The notes: a model not told the origin generated them from the sequence alone. A stretch of 63,112 nt of DNA from DATHTC01 sp963746805 (GCA_963746805.1 CAVVCQ010000004.1:1-63112), one strand, 5' to 3'; positions 43,665-54,452 are shown, counted from the first letter of the stretch. Numbers and translations: made by a program.

Positions 43665-44303
43665 GTGCGGTTCCCGATCGTCCTCTTCGACCTCGACGGC
43701 ACCCTGATCGACTCCGGGGCGATGATCGTCGCGTCGATGCAGCACGCGGTCACGACGGTGCTCGGCCGCGACGTGCCCGAGGAGGAGCTGAAGGCCGCGG
43801 TCGGCGGCCCGGGCCTGATCGCACAGATGCGCGCGCTCGACGAGGGCCGGGTCGACGAGCTCGTGGAGGCATACCGCGCGCACAACGAGCCGCTGCACGA
43901 CTCGCTCCAGGCTTGCGACGGGATCGAGGCCGCGCTCACGCAGCTCGACGCCGAGGGTCGGCGGCTCGGGATCGTGACAGCGAAGCGCCGCGTCACGGTC
44001 CAGCTGGCGTTCGACGTCCTCCCGTGGCTCGAGGGACACTTCGACGTGGTCGTCGGCGCCGAGGACACGACGCGGCACAAGCCCCACCCGGAGCCGCTCC
44101 TGCACGCTCTCGAGCGCCTCGGCGCGGGCCCGGCCGAGGCCGCCTACGTCGGCGACTCGCCCTTCGACGTCGCGTCGGCGAAAGCGGCGGGCTGCTACGC
44201 CGTCGCCGTCACCTGGGGCGGCATCCACGACGAGGCGCGCCTCGCGGCCGAGGAGCCCGACGCGATCGTCCACGACCCGGAGGAGCTTCTTGCCGTCCTC
44301 TGA
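43665..44303 (+). CDS. HAD-superfamily phosphatase, PGP/PpaX-like
   Basis: A 212-residue HAD hydrolase from GTG 43665. Motif I is FDLDGTLIDS, motif II GIVTAKRR (Thr), motif III the Lys in TTRHKPHPEP and motif IV GDSPFDVASAKAAGC. The helical cap spans residues ~17-80. Phosphoglycolate- or pyrophosphate-type substrates are usual for this subgroup. It overlaps the ligA start by 14 bases. Confidence 0.92.
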   Translation: MRFPIVLFDLDGTLIDSGAMIVASMQHAVTTVLGRDVPEEELKAAVGGPGLIAQMRALDEGRVDELVEAYRAHNEPLHDSLQACDGIEAALTQLDAEGRRLGIVTAKRRVTVQLAFDVLPWLEGHFDVVVGAEDTTRHKPHPEPLLHALERLGAGPAEAAYVGDSPFDVASAKAAGCYAVAVTWGGIHDEARLAAEEPDAIVHDPEELLAVL

Positions 44304-45562
44304 CGTCACCTCCCGCGTCGACGGGCTCCGGCGCGAGATCGAGCACCACCTCTATCGCTACCACGTGCTCGACGACCCGGAGATCACCGACGCCGAGTAC
44401 GACCGCCTCTACGACGAGCTGCGCCGGCTCGAGGACGAGCACCCGGAGCTCCACGACTCCTCGAGCCCGACCCAACGCGTCGGAGCGCCGCCGTCGGACA
44501 AGTTCCGCAAGGTGCAGCACCTGCAGGCGATGGGCTCGCTGGACAAGGTGACGACCGACGACGATCTGCGGAAATGGGCCGACGACGTCCGCAAGCGGCT
44601 CGACTCGGACGAGCCGGTGGCGTACGTGACCGAGCCGAAGATCGACGGCCTCGCGATCAACCTGACCTACGAGAACGGCGTCCTGGTGCGCGGCGCGACG
44701 CGCGGCGACGGGATCGAGGGGGAGGACGTGACCGTCAACCTCCGCACGGTGTCGTCGATCCCGCTGCGGATGCGCGGCGACGACCTGCCGTCGCTCGTCG
44801 AGGTCCGCGGCGAGGTCTACATGCCGCTGTCCGGCTTCCGGGCCCTCAACGAGCGGCTCGCGGCCGAGGGCAAGAAGACGACACCGAACCCGCGCAACGC
44901 TGCCGCGGGCTCACTGCGGCAGAAGGACTCGTCCGTGACCGCGGCGCGCCCGCTCGCGCTCTGGGCGTACGGTGTCGGCGCCGCGGAGGGCCTCGACCTC
45001 GCGGCTCACTCCGAGACCCTCGAGTGGCTGCGCGAGCGCGGGTTCCGCACGAACCCCTTTGCGGCACGCCACGAGTCGATCGACGAGGTCGCGCGCGTCA
45101 GCACCGACTGGGAGACGCGTCGGGCCGAGCTCGACTACGAGATAGACGGGATCGTGATCAAGGTCGACTCGATCGACCAGCAGCGACGTCTCGGCGCGCT
45201 CCACAACCGGCCGCGGTGGGCGCGTGCGTTCAAGTGGGCGCCGATGACCGCGACGACGAAGCTCGTGAAGATCCACATCCGCGTCGGCCGCACCGGCGCC
45301 CTGAACCCGTGGGCGCAGCTCGAGCCCGTGGAGGTCGGCGGCGTGACGATCACGAACGCGACGCTCCACAACGAGGAGGACATCAACCGCAAGGACATCC
45401 GCGAGGGCGACGTCGTCATCGTCCAGCGCGCCGGCGACGTGATTCCGCAGGTCGTGGGGCCGGTGCTGCCGCACAAGCGCGGCACGGTCGCGTTCCGGAT
45501 GCCCGCGCAGTGCCCGCTCTGTGGCGTCGACGTGGTCAAGCCCGAGGGCGAGGTCGTACGGC
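44290..45562 (+). CDS. ligA: NAD-dependent DNA ligase LigA, cut off at the contig join
   Basis: LigA from TTG 44290. Domain Ia (EIEHHLYRYHVLDDPEITDAEYD) is followed by the adenylation motif KIDGLAIN (nucleophile Lys), the GVLVRGATRGDGIEGEDVT motif, FEVRGE-like LVEVRGEVYMP, and the OB domain (RVGRTGALNPWA). The first half of the four-Cys zinc finger (CPLCGVDVVKPEGEVV) is present, then homology stops at about 45,560. The second CxxC, the HhH and the BRCT domains (~250 residues) are missing because unrelated DNA begins here. Confidence 0.93.
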
Positions 45563-45570
45563 ACCGAGCG
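45557..45570. other. Contig join 1: actinobacterial DNA to unrelated DNA
   Basis: Within a few bases the sequence passes from the middle of the ligA zinc finger to the middle of an amidohydrolase (ERLFFAALLPMQ). GC and codon use drop at the same point. No inverted repeats, direct repeats or integrase are present. Confidence 0.85.
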
Positions 45571-46424
45571 GCTCTTCTTCGCCGCGTTGCTCCCCATGCA
45601 GAACCCCCAGTACGCCGTGGAGGAGGTCTACCGCGTGGCTGCCAAGGGGTGCCGCGTCGCGCTCGTCCGTCCCATGGACGCCATGGGCAACTACCCGATT
45701 CAGCCCAAGTATGAACCCGTCTGGAACGCCTTGGAGGAGACGGGCCTGGTCTACGGCATGCACCCCTTCCCGGCCGGCGGCAATCTCAAGCCGCCTGGCT
45801 ACGCCGAGCAGTATTCTGGCGCCGAGCTGATCCGACGGACCATTTCCACCTCCGGCCTGCCGCACTCGTTCCTGTCGAATGTCCAAAACTTCCAGGCCGA
45901 AGCCGCCCTGTGGGTCACCATGGTGTTGATGTCGGGCTTCTTTGAGCGGCATCCCAAGATCAACGCCGCCGTGTTTGAGGCCTCCTCCACCTGGCTGAGC
46001 TTCCTGGTGGACGAGTGCGACAAGGCCTACAGGCTCTATCGCAACGAGCGCCAGCTGCCCCCCCTGAAGCGCCTGCCCAGCGAGACCTTCTGCCAGCACT
46101 GCATCACCGGCTTTGAGGGTGATGAGGCTCCGCCGGCGCGCTTCCCGGAGTTCTACAGAGACATCCTGGCGTGGTCCTCGGACGTCTATCACCACGACGG
46201 CGATGATGCCTGGCGGGCCATCGAGACGATGCAGCAGTGCGGGCTGCCCGTCGCTCGACCAGGCCAAGTTCCTGGGGGCCAACGCCCGCCGCCTGTACAA
46301 CATCCAGGCGCCCACGACGATCATCCGGGAGCGGGTCTGTGAGATCCAGCGGCCCGACTGGTGGCCGACGGATGAGGAGGTCAAGGCGGCCCTCAAGCCA
46401 GAGGCCTCCGTCACCCGCCGGTAG
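45562..46424 (+). CDS. Amidohydrolase-2 family protein, 5' end missing, one frameshift
   Basis: The C-terminal ~290 residues of a metal-dependent amidohydrolase (PF04909, the ACMSD/resorcylate-decarboxylase group). The piece starts at ERLFFAALLPMQNPQYAVEE and includes ALVRPMDAMGNYPIQ, VYGMHPFPAGG, NAAVFEASSTWLSFLVDE and SDVYHHDGDDA, the equivalent of the metal-binding SD near the end. A break at about 46,249 is repaired by one GC (GTCGCGCTCGACC), giving ALDQAKFLGANARRLYNI. These enzymes decarboxylate or hydrolyse cyclic acids in aromatic degradation. The next gene encodes a homologue. Confidence 0.85.
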
Positions 46425-46532
46425 CCTGCGGGACAGGGCACACGTGCCATGGGCCCATCAGCGTGAGCGGGGCCCATGGCTGACTGCAGGGATGACGAGT
46501 AGCGCGCCTGACGCGTGGCAGGAGGAGGGGCC

Positions 46533-47830
46533 ATGACAACACAGAAGCGCTTTGCGGTCTTTGACAGCGACTCCCACGTGGTGGAGCCGCGGGACGTGTG
46601 GGAGAAATACCTGGAGCCTGAGTACCGCGTGCTGGGCAAACACGCCCTGTGGCGGGAAGAGGGGAAGACCAACTCCTACCTCAAGGTCAACGGCGAGATG
46701 TTCCGCGACACGATGAACTCCAACATCCCCCGGCATGCCATCTGGCGGCCCGGGATGACCTGGGACGCCATCGGCGAGTTGGACCCGCAGACCCGTCATG
46801 CGATGAACGAGGGCGCCTGGGACCCCCAGGCACGACTCCGTGACATGGACGCGATGGGGGTGGATCAGACCTTTCTCTACCCCACCTGGTTTGCCGAGGG
46901 CTTCCACCTGGTGCAAGACCCTGACGTGGCCTATGCCCTGGCCCGGGCGTACAACAACTGGATCGCCGATTTCTGCACAGGCCGCGCCGGACCGGCTCTT
47001 TGCCGCGGCCATGGTGCCGCTCCAGAACATGGACTTCGCCCTGGAGGAGCTGCAGCGGGTCGCCAGGATCCCCTGCTTCCGCGGCGCCTTTATCCGGCCC
47101 ATGTTTATCGAGGGCCGCTACTTTACCCATCCCTACTACGACCCGCTCTGGGCAGAGTTGGAGAGCTCTGGGCCTGACGGCCGCCGTGCACCCCACGCCG
47201 GGCCTGTGGAACCCGGAGTGGACCTCGCACGGCCCGTTTTTCGAAAAAATAAGGGGCCGGCTCCATCAAGCGCCGCTCATTGGCGGTGGCGGCGGGCCCT
47301 TTGCTGGCGGCGGGAGTGGCCTGCAAGGGGCCGCCTTCTTTGCCGGCACGGTGCCGCTCGGACATCCTCTGGCGCCGATCCTGTCCTACTGGTTGGACAA
47401 TCACATGTTCGTGGCGTCGACGTTGATCGGCTTTACGGTGATGCAACGCTATCCCAAGATGAAGGTGGTGGTGGCGCACGGCAAGGCCTCGTGGATGGAG
47501 GAGGTCCTGGAGAAGATGGAGGCCTCGACGCGGGTCATCCCCCTCCTGCACAACTATCCCGTCCGCACGGACCCCGAAGAGATGTGGGAGGAAGGCCACG
47601 TGATGCTGGGGTTTGACGCCGAGGAGCGGCTCATCCAGAAGCTGCCGCACGACTTCGCTGCAAAAGTCGTCTGGGGCTCGCGCTATCCCCACCACGATAC
47701 CACGAGCGCCTGGGACGCCATCGCGATGCTCACCCAGGCCAACGTCGAGGAATCCCTCATGGCGCGCATGCTGGGTGGGAACGCCGCCCAGCAGTTTGGT
47801 ATTGAGCTGGTCCAGACGGTGGGCGCCTAA
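46533..47830 (+). CDS. Amidohydrolase-2 family protein (two frameshifts)
   Basis: From ATG 46533, behind GGAGGAGGGG, the metal motif DSDSHVVEPRDVWEKYL is present (DxH), then LRDMDAMGVDQTFLYPT. A break at about 46,984 (GGCCGCGCCGG for GGCCGCGCGCCGG) leads to PDRLFAAAMVPLQNMDFAL; a second near 47,170 (CTCT run) leads to LTAAVHPTPGLW (metal His). VVVAHGKASWMEE and a C-terminal WGSRYPHHDTT follow. Restored length is about 432 residues. The two tandem homologues are likely to act on the same degradation route; substrate unknown. Confidence 0.87.
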
Positions 47831-47959
47831 CGGAAGTTTGCGCTGGTGGTGGAGACGGTGCAGCGGGTATGGGGGGGGGATTGACAACTCCCTGCCCTAG
47901 AGGGAATACATGGTCTGTGCACTGTGTTGGGTGGCCGCGTACTCTGTCGGCGCCGCGGT

Positions 47960-48358
47960 TTATACCCACGTCTCGATCTGGAGCCCCTCGACCCGCCCGA
48001 ATTCCCGGGGGTTGTTGGTCACCAGGGTGACGCCCAGGCTGCGTGCATGCGCCGCGATTAGCAGGTCCATCGCTCCAATCGGCCTCCCCTGCCGCTCCAG
48101 AGCGGCCCGGATAGCGCCATACGCCAGAGCTGCCGCCGCGTCAAAGGGGACCACCTCCAAGGGCAGCGTGAAGGCATCTAAGGCCTCCTGATTACGCGCT
48201 GGAAAGGCGCTCTTGGCCACGCCGTACTGGAGTTCCGCCAGGGTCACCGTGGAGAGGCCGATATCTCCCACTATACAGCGCTGGAAACGCGCCAGCACCT
48301 GCGGCGGACGGCGCTTGATCACGTAGATGCAAATGTTGGTGTCCAGGAGATATCTCAT
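47960..48358 (-). CDS. vapC: PIN-domain ribonuclease toxin VapC
   Basis: A 132-residue PIN toxin from ATG 48358. The four acidic metal ligands are Asp in YLLDTNICIY, Glu in LAELQYGV, Asp in AMDLLIAAHA, and a final acid/Asn in VTNNPREFGRV. It cleaves RNA, often initiator tRNA, when VapB is lost. The start overlaps the vapB stop by four bases (ATGA). The stretch 47,831-47,959 downstream holds nothing recognisable. Confidence 0.93.
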   Translation of the reverse strand: MRYLLDTNICIYVIKRRPPQVLARFQRCIVGDIGLSTVTLAELQYGVAKSAFPARNQEALDAFTLPLEVVPFDAAAALAYGAIRAALERQGRPIGAMDLLIAAHARSLGVTLVTNNPREFGRVEGLQIETWV

Positions 48359-48591
48359 GAGGCAAAGGTGTCATCGCGCGGTTGGACTGGAGGTTGGTCG
48401 CGCTCGCCCATAAAGTCCTCAGAGAAGTGAGTCAGGCTCTCCCAAGCGTGTCCCACGGCTGGTCCATGCGGGAGCAGCACGATGGCGTTGCCTACCTTTT
48501 TGATATAGACCTCGGTGCCTGGGAGCCGGAACGCCTTGGGGAGCCGGACGGCTTGGCTTTGCCCGTTTTGAAAGAGTTTGGCGGTCGTCAT
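48355..48591 (-). CDS. vapB: VapB antitoxin, AbrB/MazE fold
   Basis: A 78-residue antitoxin. ATG 48591 is preferred over an ATG five codons upstream, because GGAGGG lies seven bases ahead of it. TAKLFQNGQSQAVRLPKAFRLPG is the swapped-hairpin DNA-binding domain, followed by VYIKKVGNAIVLLP; the acidic C terminus wraps the toxin. It overlaps vapC by four bases and probably represses the pair through the palindrome just upstream. Confidence 0.93.
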   Translation of the reverse strand: MTTAKLFQNGQSQAVRLPKAFRLPGTEVYIKKVGNAIVLLPHGPAVGHAWESLTHFSEDFMGERDQPPVQPRDDTFAS

Positions 48592-48613
48592 CTGGATACC
48601 CTCCATCTCAGAA

Positions 48614-48632
48614 TCTATACGCAGAGTATAGA
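48614..48632. promoter_or_regulatory. Palindromic vapBC operator
   Basis: TCTATAC, spacer GCAGA, GTATAGA: a perfect 7-bp inverted repeat 23 bases upstream of the vapB ATG, carrying TATA-like sequence. Its position and symmetry fit an operator for a VapB dimer. Confidence 0.65.
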
Positions 48633-48720
48633 CTATCTGGCCCTGCCTGTCATGGCGTCGGGCCGAATGTGCCGCGCCATCCCCTTATCCGCTGAGTGCT
48701 TCCACGCTGGGGACACGGTG

Positions 48721-51302
48721 TTAGTCTGCCCCTCTCTGCACTGGTCCTGCCCCGTCCGTCTGTGCCAGTGCGGCTTCCGCCTGCGGGAGCCAGAAATGTC
48801 ATGTCCATGGCACGGTACAGCGCGATGGCAGTGGACAGCTCAGCGCGCGCCTGCTCCCGCTGGCCTGTCCTGGTGTACAGCGTGCCGAGGCCGAGGTGGC
48901 AGTGCGCCTGGAGCGGACGCATGCCGAGTGCTTCGGCCAGGGTGAGGGCCTGGCGGTAGTGGGTTTCAGCGGGTTCGACCTCTGGGGGATCGCGGCGCGC
49001 GTGGATCTCGCCGAGGAGCCGCAGGGCGTAGGCTTCGTGGCCCCGTTCCTTATGGGCTCGGGAGAACTCCAGGGCGCGCTGCGCCTGGGTGTATGCCTCG
49101 TCCAGACGGCCGGCCAGCAGATACGCTTCGCCGAGCCAGACTATCCGTAGCGCCTGGTCGATCATCAAACGCATCGCCATGGCCTGCTCGACCGCCTGCT
49201 CCAGCAGCGGCAGGGCCTCGGCGGTCCGTCCGGCGACCGCATAGGCCGCCCCCAGAGGGGCAGCGACCCAGGGGACTGCGACCCGGATGTGCGTCACCTG
49301 CGCGAGGTCGAGAGCCCGTTCGAGCACCGGGATGGCCTGGGGAAGCTCCCCCTGGCGGAGATATCGAAAGCCAACGGCCCAATACGCCATGACACGGCTG
49401 TAGGGGTGATCGACGGCCTCGGCGATCCGCACCCCTTCCTCGGCAGGCGCTCTCCCCTCGGCGAAGGCGCCGCACTCGGCAAGGGTGCAGGTGAGGAAGC
49501 TGCGGGAGAGCACAGAGGCCACCCCAGTCAGGCCGAAGCGCTCATGGAGCAGCTCGCCATGGAGACACGCCACGTTCTTTCGGAAGTACTCCACCGCCCG
49601 AGGATAGTCTCCCAGGCTGCGGTAGACAAGCCCCAGGTAGTGCTGCGCCATGACCGCGAGGCCAACCTCCCCCAGGTCCGTGGCAATCGCCAGGGCGCGC
49701 TGGCCGGACGCCAGGGCGCGGTCATGTTCGCCTACCTGCATAAAAGGATTGATCAGATAGGCAGAGACCCACCCCAGCCGGTGGTGATCGCCCAGGGCTT
49801 CGGCGAGGGTTTGGGCTTCCTGCAAGCAGACGAAGATCCGCTCGATCTCGCCCAGAGGGAAGAGCGCACTACGCAGGTCGAGGCGGAGATCAATGGCCTG
49901 CGCCTGCGTATCCGGATGCGCTGGGAGCCGTTGCAGCGCGCTCAGCGCCTGCTCGAAGTATGTCACCGCCTCGCGGTACGCCGAGTGGGTGAGGGCATTG
50001 GTCCCGGCCTGGCGGCAGTAGGCCACGGCCTTGTCCCACACCTCACCCCGCAGGGCGTGGTGCGCCAGTCGGTCCACCTGCTCGGCCAGCCGGTCGGCAT
50101 ACAGCGCCTCCAGGGCCGCCACAATGCGGGCGTGCAGCACCCGCCGCCGCTCCTGGAGGAGACTGCTGTAGGCCACCTCGTGGGTCAGGGCGTGCTTGAA
50201 GGTGTACTCCCGCTCGGGGAACAGGCGTGTCTCGTAGAGGAACTCGGCCCCCTGGAGCTGCGTCAGACTGCGGTGCAGCGCCTCCTCTGCGCACGTCGGC
50301 AATGGCCTGGAGCAAGGCCAGGGGCACCTCATGGCCAATGACCGCCGCCGTCTGGAGCAGATGTTTGGCCTCCAGGGGCAGGCGGTCGATGCGTGCCGCC
50401 AGCACGGCCTGGACGGTGGCGGGCACCTGAATGGTCGGGAGGTCCCGGGCCAGACGGTAGGCCCCTGGCGCGCCGACCAGCACCTGGGTCTCCACCAGCG
50501 TCCGCACCGTCTCCTCCAGAAAGAAGGGGTTCCCGGCCGTCCGTTCGATCAAGAGCTGCGTGAGCGGCGCCAGGCTGGGGTCATGCCCCAGCAGCGCCTG
50601 CAAGAAGGCGTCGGCGCTCGCTGGCGGCAGCGGATCGAGGCGGAGCTGCGTGTAGTAGGTCTTGCTGCCCCAGCCGTGCTGGTATTCCGGGCGGTAGTTG
50701 ACCAGAAGCACGAGGCGGGCCGTCGGCAGGCTGTCGACGAGGGTATCGAGCAGGGCCTGGGTCTCAGAATCAATCCAGTGTAAATCCTCAAAGACCAGCA
50801 GCAGCGGCTGCACCTGGCTTTCGCGCAGCAGGAGACGCTTGAGTGCTTCGAGCGTGCGCTGCCGCCGCTGCGGTGGATCGAGTTGCCGAAAGGGACTGTC
50901 GTCTGGCAGCGCCTCCAGGAGCGCCAGGAGGGCAGGGAGGGCGTCCTGCAGCCGCTCATCGAGCGTCAGCACCTGCCCGGTCACCCTGGCCCGGACAGTG
51001 CGGGTGTCGTCGTGATCCTCCACATGGGCGTAGCGCTTGAGCAGGTCGATGACCGGGAAATAGGGGGTGGCCTTGCCGTAGGACACCGAAGCGCTCTCCA
51101 GCACCAGCCAGTCCCGGATGCGGTGGGAGTGGACCACCTCGTACACCAGGCGCGACTTGCCCACGCCAGCCTCCCCGACACATGCCACGACCTGGCCGTG
51201 CCCGGCGCTAGCCCGCGCGAGCGCCTGATGGACCGCCTCGATCTCTGTGTCGCGCCCGACAAAGGGGGTGCGGTTGAAAGACGCTGCCGCGATTCGCGCC
51301 GG
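48721..51302 (-). CDS. AAA/NACHT-type ATPase with TPR repeats, N terminus missing (frameshifted)
   Basis: The remnant starts at the contig join with RTPFVGRDTEIEAVHQALAR, then Walker A (CVGEAGVGKSRL) and Walker B (PLLLVFEDLHWID), the STAND ATPase core seen in bacterial adenylate/guanylate-cyclase-like multidomain regulators. From about residue 430 on, TPR-like repeats (ALASGQRALAIATDLGEVG, YPRAVEYFRKNVACLHGE) run to the end. One GC restored at about 50,292 gives RAEEALHRSLTQLQGAEFLYE; an extra T at about 48,802 hides the natural end TFWLPQAEAAL. The cyclase or DNA-binding domain expected at the N terminus lies beyond the join. Confidence 0.82.
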
Positions 51303-51425
51303 GAAGATGCCGATGTCTTTTCAGGTACATGGTGTCGCGCGACTAACCCCGCTACTGCCTGCGCGCTTCGGAGCATCGGCTTGCTGACCGAAGCCCGCTA
51401 CGAAGACACGCGGCGAAGTTCAGCG
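51300..51425. other. Contig join 2: to acidobacterial DNA
   Basis: Homology to the STAND ATPase ends at about 51,300 and the stop of an ADOP permease lies at 51,426. The 125 bases between contain no convincing gene, and the exact breakpoint cannot be placed. Codon use and gene families change across it. Confidence 0.6.
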
Positions 51426-54057
51426 TCATTCGTGGCGCAGCGCCACCAGCGGATCGACGCGCGCCGCTCGCGCGGCCGGCAGGATAGCAGGCGGCGAGGG
51501 CGACCGCGATCCAGATCAGAGCGACGGCGACGTGCGTCCACAGGCCGGTCGGAGCGATCCCTTCCTGCACCGAAACGCGCGAGCCGAGTCAGGACCGCCG
51601 TCAGCATCTCGCCGATCGCCACGCCGATGAGCACGATGGCCAGACCCTGGCTCAGCACTTCGCGGAAGACGTCGCCCAGCGGCTGGCCCCGAGCGCCATG
51701 CGCACGCCGATTTCCTGCGTCCGCAGCGTCACCCGATACGCGATGACCCCGTAGAGGCCGACGGCGGCGAGCAGCAGCGCCAGCAGACCGAAGCCAGTCA
51801 GCACTTTCGAGAGCCATCGGAACGTCGCGTACGCTGCTCGACGTGCATGCTGAGCGGCTGCACGGAGTAGACGCGGATTCCCTGCCCCAGACCGAGCAGC
51901 GTGCGACGAACGGTCTCCGCCGATCGCGGCCGGCATCGGTACTGGTCGCTACAAGAATGGTGGTGAGGCCACCCGGCTGTTGGAGCACGAAGCGGCGATA
52001 CAGATGCGGTTGTGAGCGTTCGGCGAGGGCACGAATCGCCGAATCGCTCACGACGCCGACGACGACCGCCGGCTGCGCGTCTCTGACACCCGAACATTAC
52101 GCGTTCACCAACGCTGCCCATCCGGCCAGACTCGTCCGCGCGAGACTCTCGTTCACGACGACGGCTGCCGCGCCGTCCGCCGCCGGTCCCTCGGCGGCGA
52201 AGTCGCGACCGGAGACGAAGTCGAATGCCCATGGTGTCGAAGTAGCCGGCATCAACGGCGCTGGTCGTCAGCGGGATCTGCGGACCGGCGGGGATGGACG
52301 CGCAGTCCGAACCGGTCGGCATCAGCGGCAACGAGAACGAGAGCGCGGCGCTCTGAACGCCGGGCAGCGCGCGCAACTGATCGAGCGCCTGCGAGTAGAG
52401 CTCGCGGCGACTCTCGGCCGTGCAGGTTGGGAGACGGGAGAGACGTATACGCGTAGAGCCGCCCGTCCACCTCGAATCCGGGATCCGTGGCTTGCAGCTG
52501 CCGGACCGCCTGCAGAAAACTGCCGGCGACAAACAGCAGGACGAGCGACATGACCACTTGCGCGACGAGCCCCCAGCGGCCGCCGCCGTGGCGCTCCCTG
52601 CCGATTTCACTCTTGAAGGCGACGAGGCCGGGCACCTGAGACGTTCGCCATGCCGGGCAGCAGGCCGCAGAGGACGGTGGTCGCCAGCGAGACGATCGCG
52701 GCGAACACGATGACGCGCCAGTCGAGCGACAGATCCAATGTGAAGCGCGAAGGCGCCGACGGAACGGCGGGAACGACGTCTCCAGCAGTCTGTTGGTCCA
52801 CACCGCCAGGATGACGCCGCAGATGCCGCCGCCGATCGGCGAGCACCAGACTCTCGGTCAGGAGTTGCCGGAGCAGCCGGAACCTCGAGGCGCCCAGCGC
52901 GCGGCGCACGGCAAATTCACGCTGACGGAGCGCTCCCCGCACCAGCAGCAGGTTGCCGACGTTGACGCACGCAATCAGCAACACCAATCCGACGACGGCG
53001 GCCAGGAGGGTCGTCAGCCGTCCGAGCAAGGCGTCGCAGTCCCCGCAATCGCGAAGCCACGTACCGGTTCGGCAACGATCGGTGCGGGACGCTGCGCGGG
53101 CGCGCCCTGTTCCAGCCATCAGTTGCGCGTCGATGGCGTTCAGCTCGGCCGACGTCTGCGCAGCCGTCGCACCGTCGCGCAGCCTGCCGAACAGCAGCAT
53201 CAGTCCCCGGCTTTCCGCCTTCCTCGAGTTGCGCGGCCAGCCGGGGGCGCGTCTGGATCGGGCACCCAGAGGTCGGTGCGCATCGGCGCGAAGACGCCGC
53301 TGTATTCACGCGGCGCCACGCCGACGATGGTGTAGGACTGGGTCTCGGACCGGATGAGCCGACCGACGACCTGTGGGTTGAGGTGGAACGTGCGCTCCCA
53401 CACCGCGTGGCTGATGACCGCCACCGGTTCCCGGTCGTTCGCGAACCAGCGCCCAGAGACCGGCCTGATGCCGAGCACGTCCGCGTAGTTGGCGGTCACC
53501 GACTTCGGCGACGACGAAGTCGCTCTCGCCGTCGATGTCGAGGTCGGACTCCGTCGGAAACGCCACGGCCAGTCCGGAGAGCACGCGGGTGCGCGCCTGG
53601 AAATCGCGATAGGCGGGATACGACAGCGCGGCGCCCTGGCTCCGGCTGACGAGCAGCAGCCGATCCGGCTCGTCGACCGGCATCGGCCGCAGCAGGACCG
53701 CAGTTGATCGACGCCAAAGATGGAGGTGTTGACGCCGATGCCGAGCCCGAGGCAGAGCATCGCGAGCAGCGGCAAAACCCGGCGAGCGCCGGAATCTGCC
53801 GGACGGCGTAGCGCACGTCGCGGCCAGATCATGGACGACGCTGATGCCACGCGCGTCGCGGTGCTCTTCCTTGATTTGATCGAGCCCGCCGAACTGCGAG
53901 GCGCGCGCGGCGGACGGCCTCGTCACGCGCGAGTCCCTGGCGCATGTGCGATTCGACCAGATGCTCGAAGTGAAACCGCAGCTCGTCGTCCAGCTCCTGT
54001 TCGACGGCGTCGCGCTTGAAGAGGGAACGGAGACGGAAGGCCCAATCGCGTCAGCAT
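51426..54057 (-). pseudogene. ADOP-type ABC transporter permease, multiply frameshifted
   Basis: From ATG 54057 (GGGAGG upstream) the reading changes frame ten or more times but can be followed. Landmarks are RSLFKRDAVEQELDDELRF and QFGGLDQIKEEHRDARG (the ADOP N-terminal domain), DVRYAVRQIPALAGF, LCLGLGIGVNTSIFG (first helix), LLIACVNVGNLLLVRG and REFAVRRALGAS (FtsX-type core), FDTMGI, then REVLSQGLAIVLIGV-like helices and the end RVDPLVALRHE. ADOP (acidobacterial duplicated orphan permease) proteins are MacB/FtsX-like and abundant in Acidobacteria. At least one break fits CGCG loss, so it may be intact in the cell. PadR lies just upstream. Confidence 0.75.
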
Positions 54058-54059
54058 CG

Positions 54060-54404
54060 CGGCCTCCCGCTACACTGCTTTCGAGCACCTGCGCGACGGC
54101 GTCGCTCAGCTTGCGCCACGCCGAGATTTCCGATCTCCAGCTGCGCGCGCCCGCTTCCTGGTGAGCTCGTAGTACTTCGCGCGGCGGTTGTTGTCAGACG
54201 TGCCCCAGTGCGCCTTGATCCAGCCGCGGCGCTCGAGACGATGGAGCGCCGGGTAGAGGGAACCCTGGCGGATGTCGAGCGCGGCGCTGGAGATCTGATG
54301 GAGGCGCTCGGAGATCGCCCAGCCATGCCGTGGCTCCAGCGCCAGGGTCTTGAGGATCAGGAGGTCGAGCGTCCCCTGCGGAAGTTCGAACGGTTCCCGG
54401 GCAT
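54060..54404 (-). CDS. PadR-family transcriptional regulator (frameshifted)
   Basis: From ATG 54404 a one-base slip leads into ELPQGTLDLLILKTLALEP, then HGWAISERLHQISS, IRQGSLYPALHRLERRGWIK and SDNNRRAKYYELTRKR, the complete PadR winged helix. After another slip, EISAWRKLSDAVAQVLESS forms the dimerisation helix of the short PadR-s1 type. The 3' end near 54,060 is uncertain. PadR/ADOP gene pairs are typical of Acidobacteria; the repressor probably binds the inverted repeat just ahead of its own start. Confidence 0.8.
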
Positions 54405-54420
54405 GCGGTCACCCTTTCGC

Positions 54421-54452
54421 TTCGACAGGAGAGTAGCGCCTCTCTTGTCGAA
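54421..54452. promoter_or_regulatory. 13-bp inverted repeat, candidate PadR operator
   Basis: TTCGACAGGAGAG, spacer TAGCGC, CTCTCTTGTCGAA: 12 of 13 positions are symmetric. It lies 17 bases upstream of the PadR start, over the expected promoter. Confidence 0.7.

Noticed and set aside
45557..45570. Integration of a genomic island into ligA
   Set aside because: No att-like repeats, integrase, IS ends or return to the ligA 3' end are found; an essential gene would be destroyed. An assembly join explains it better.
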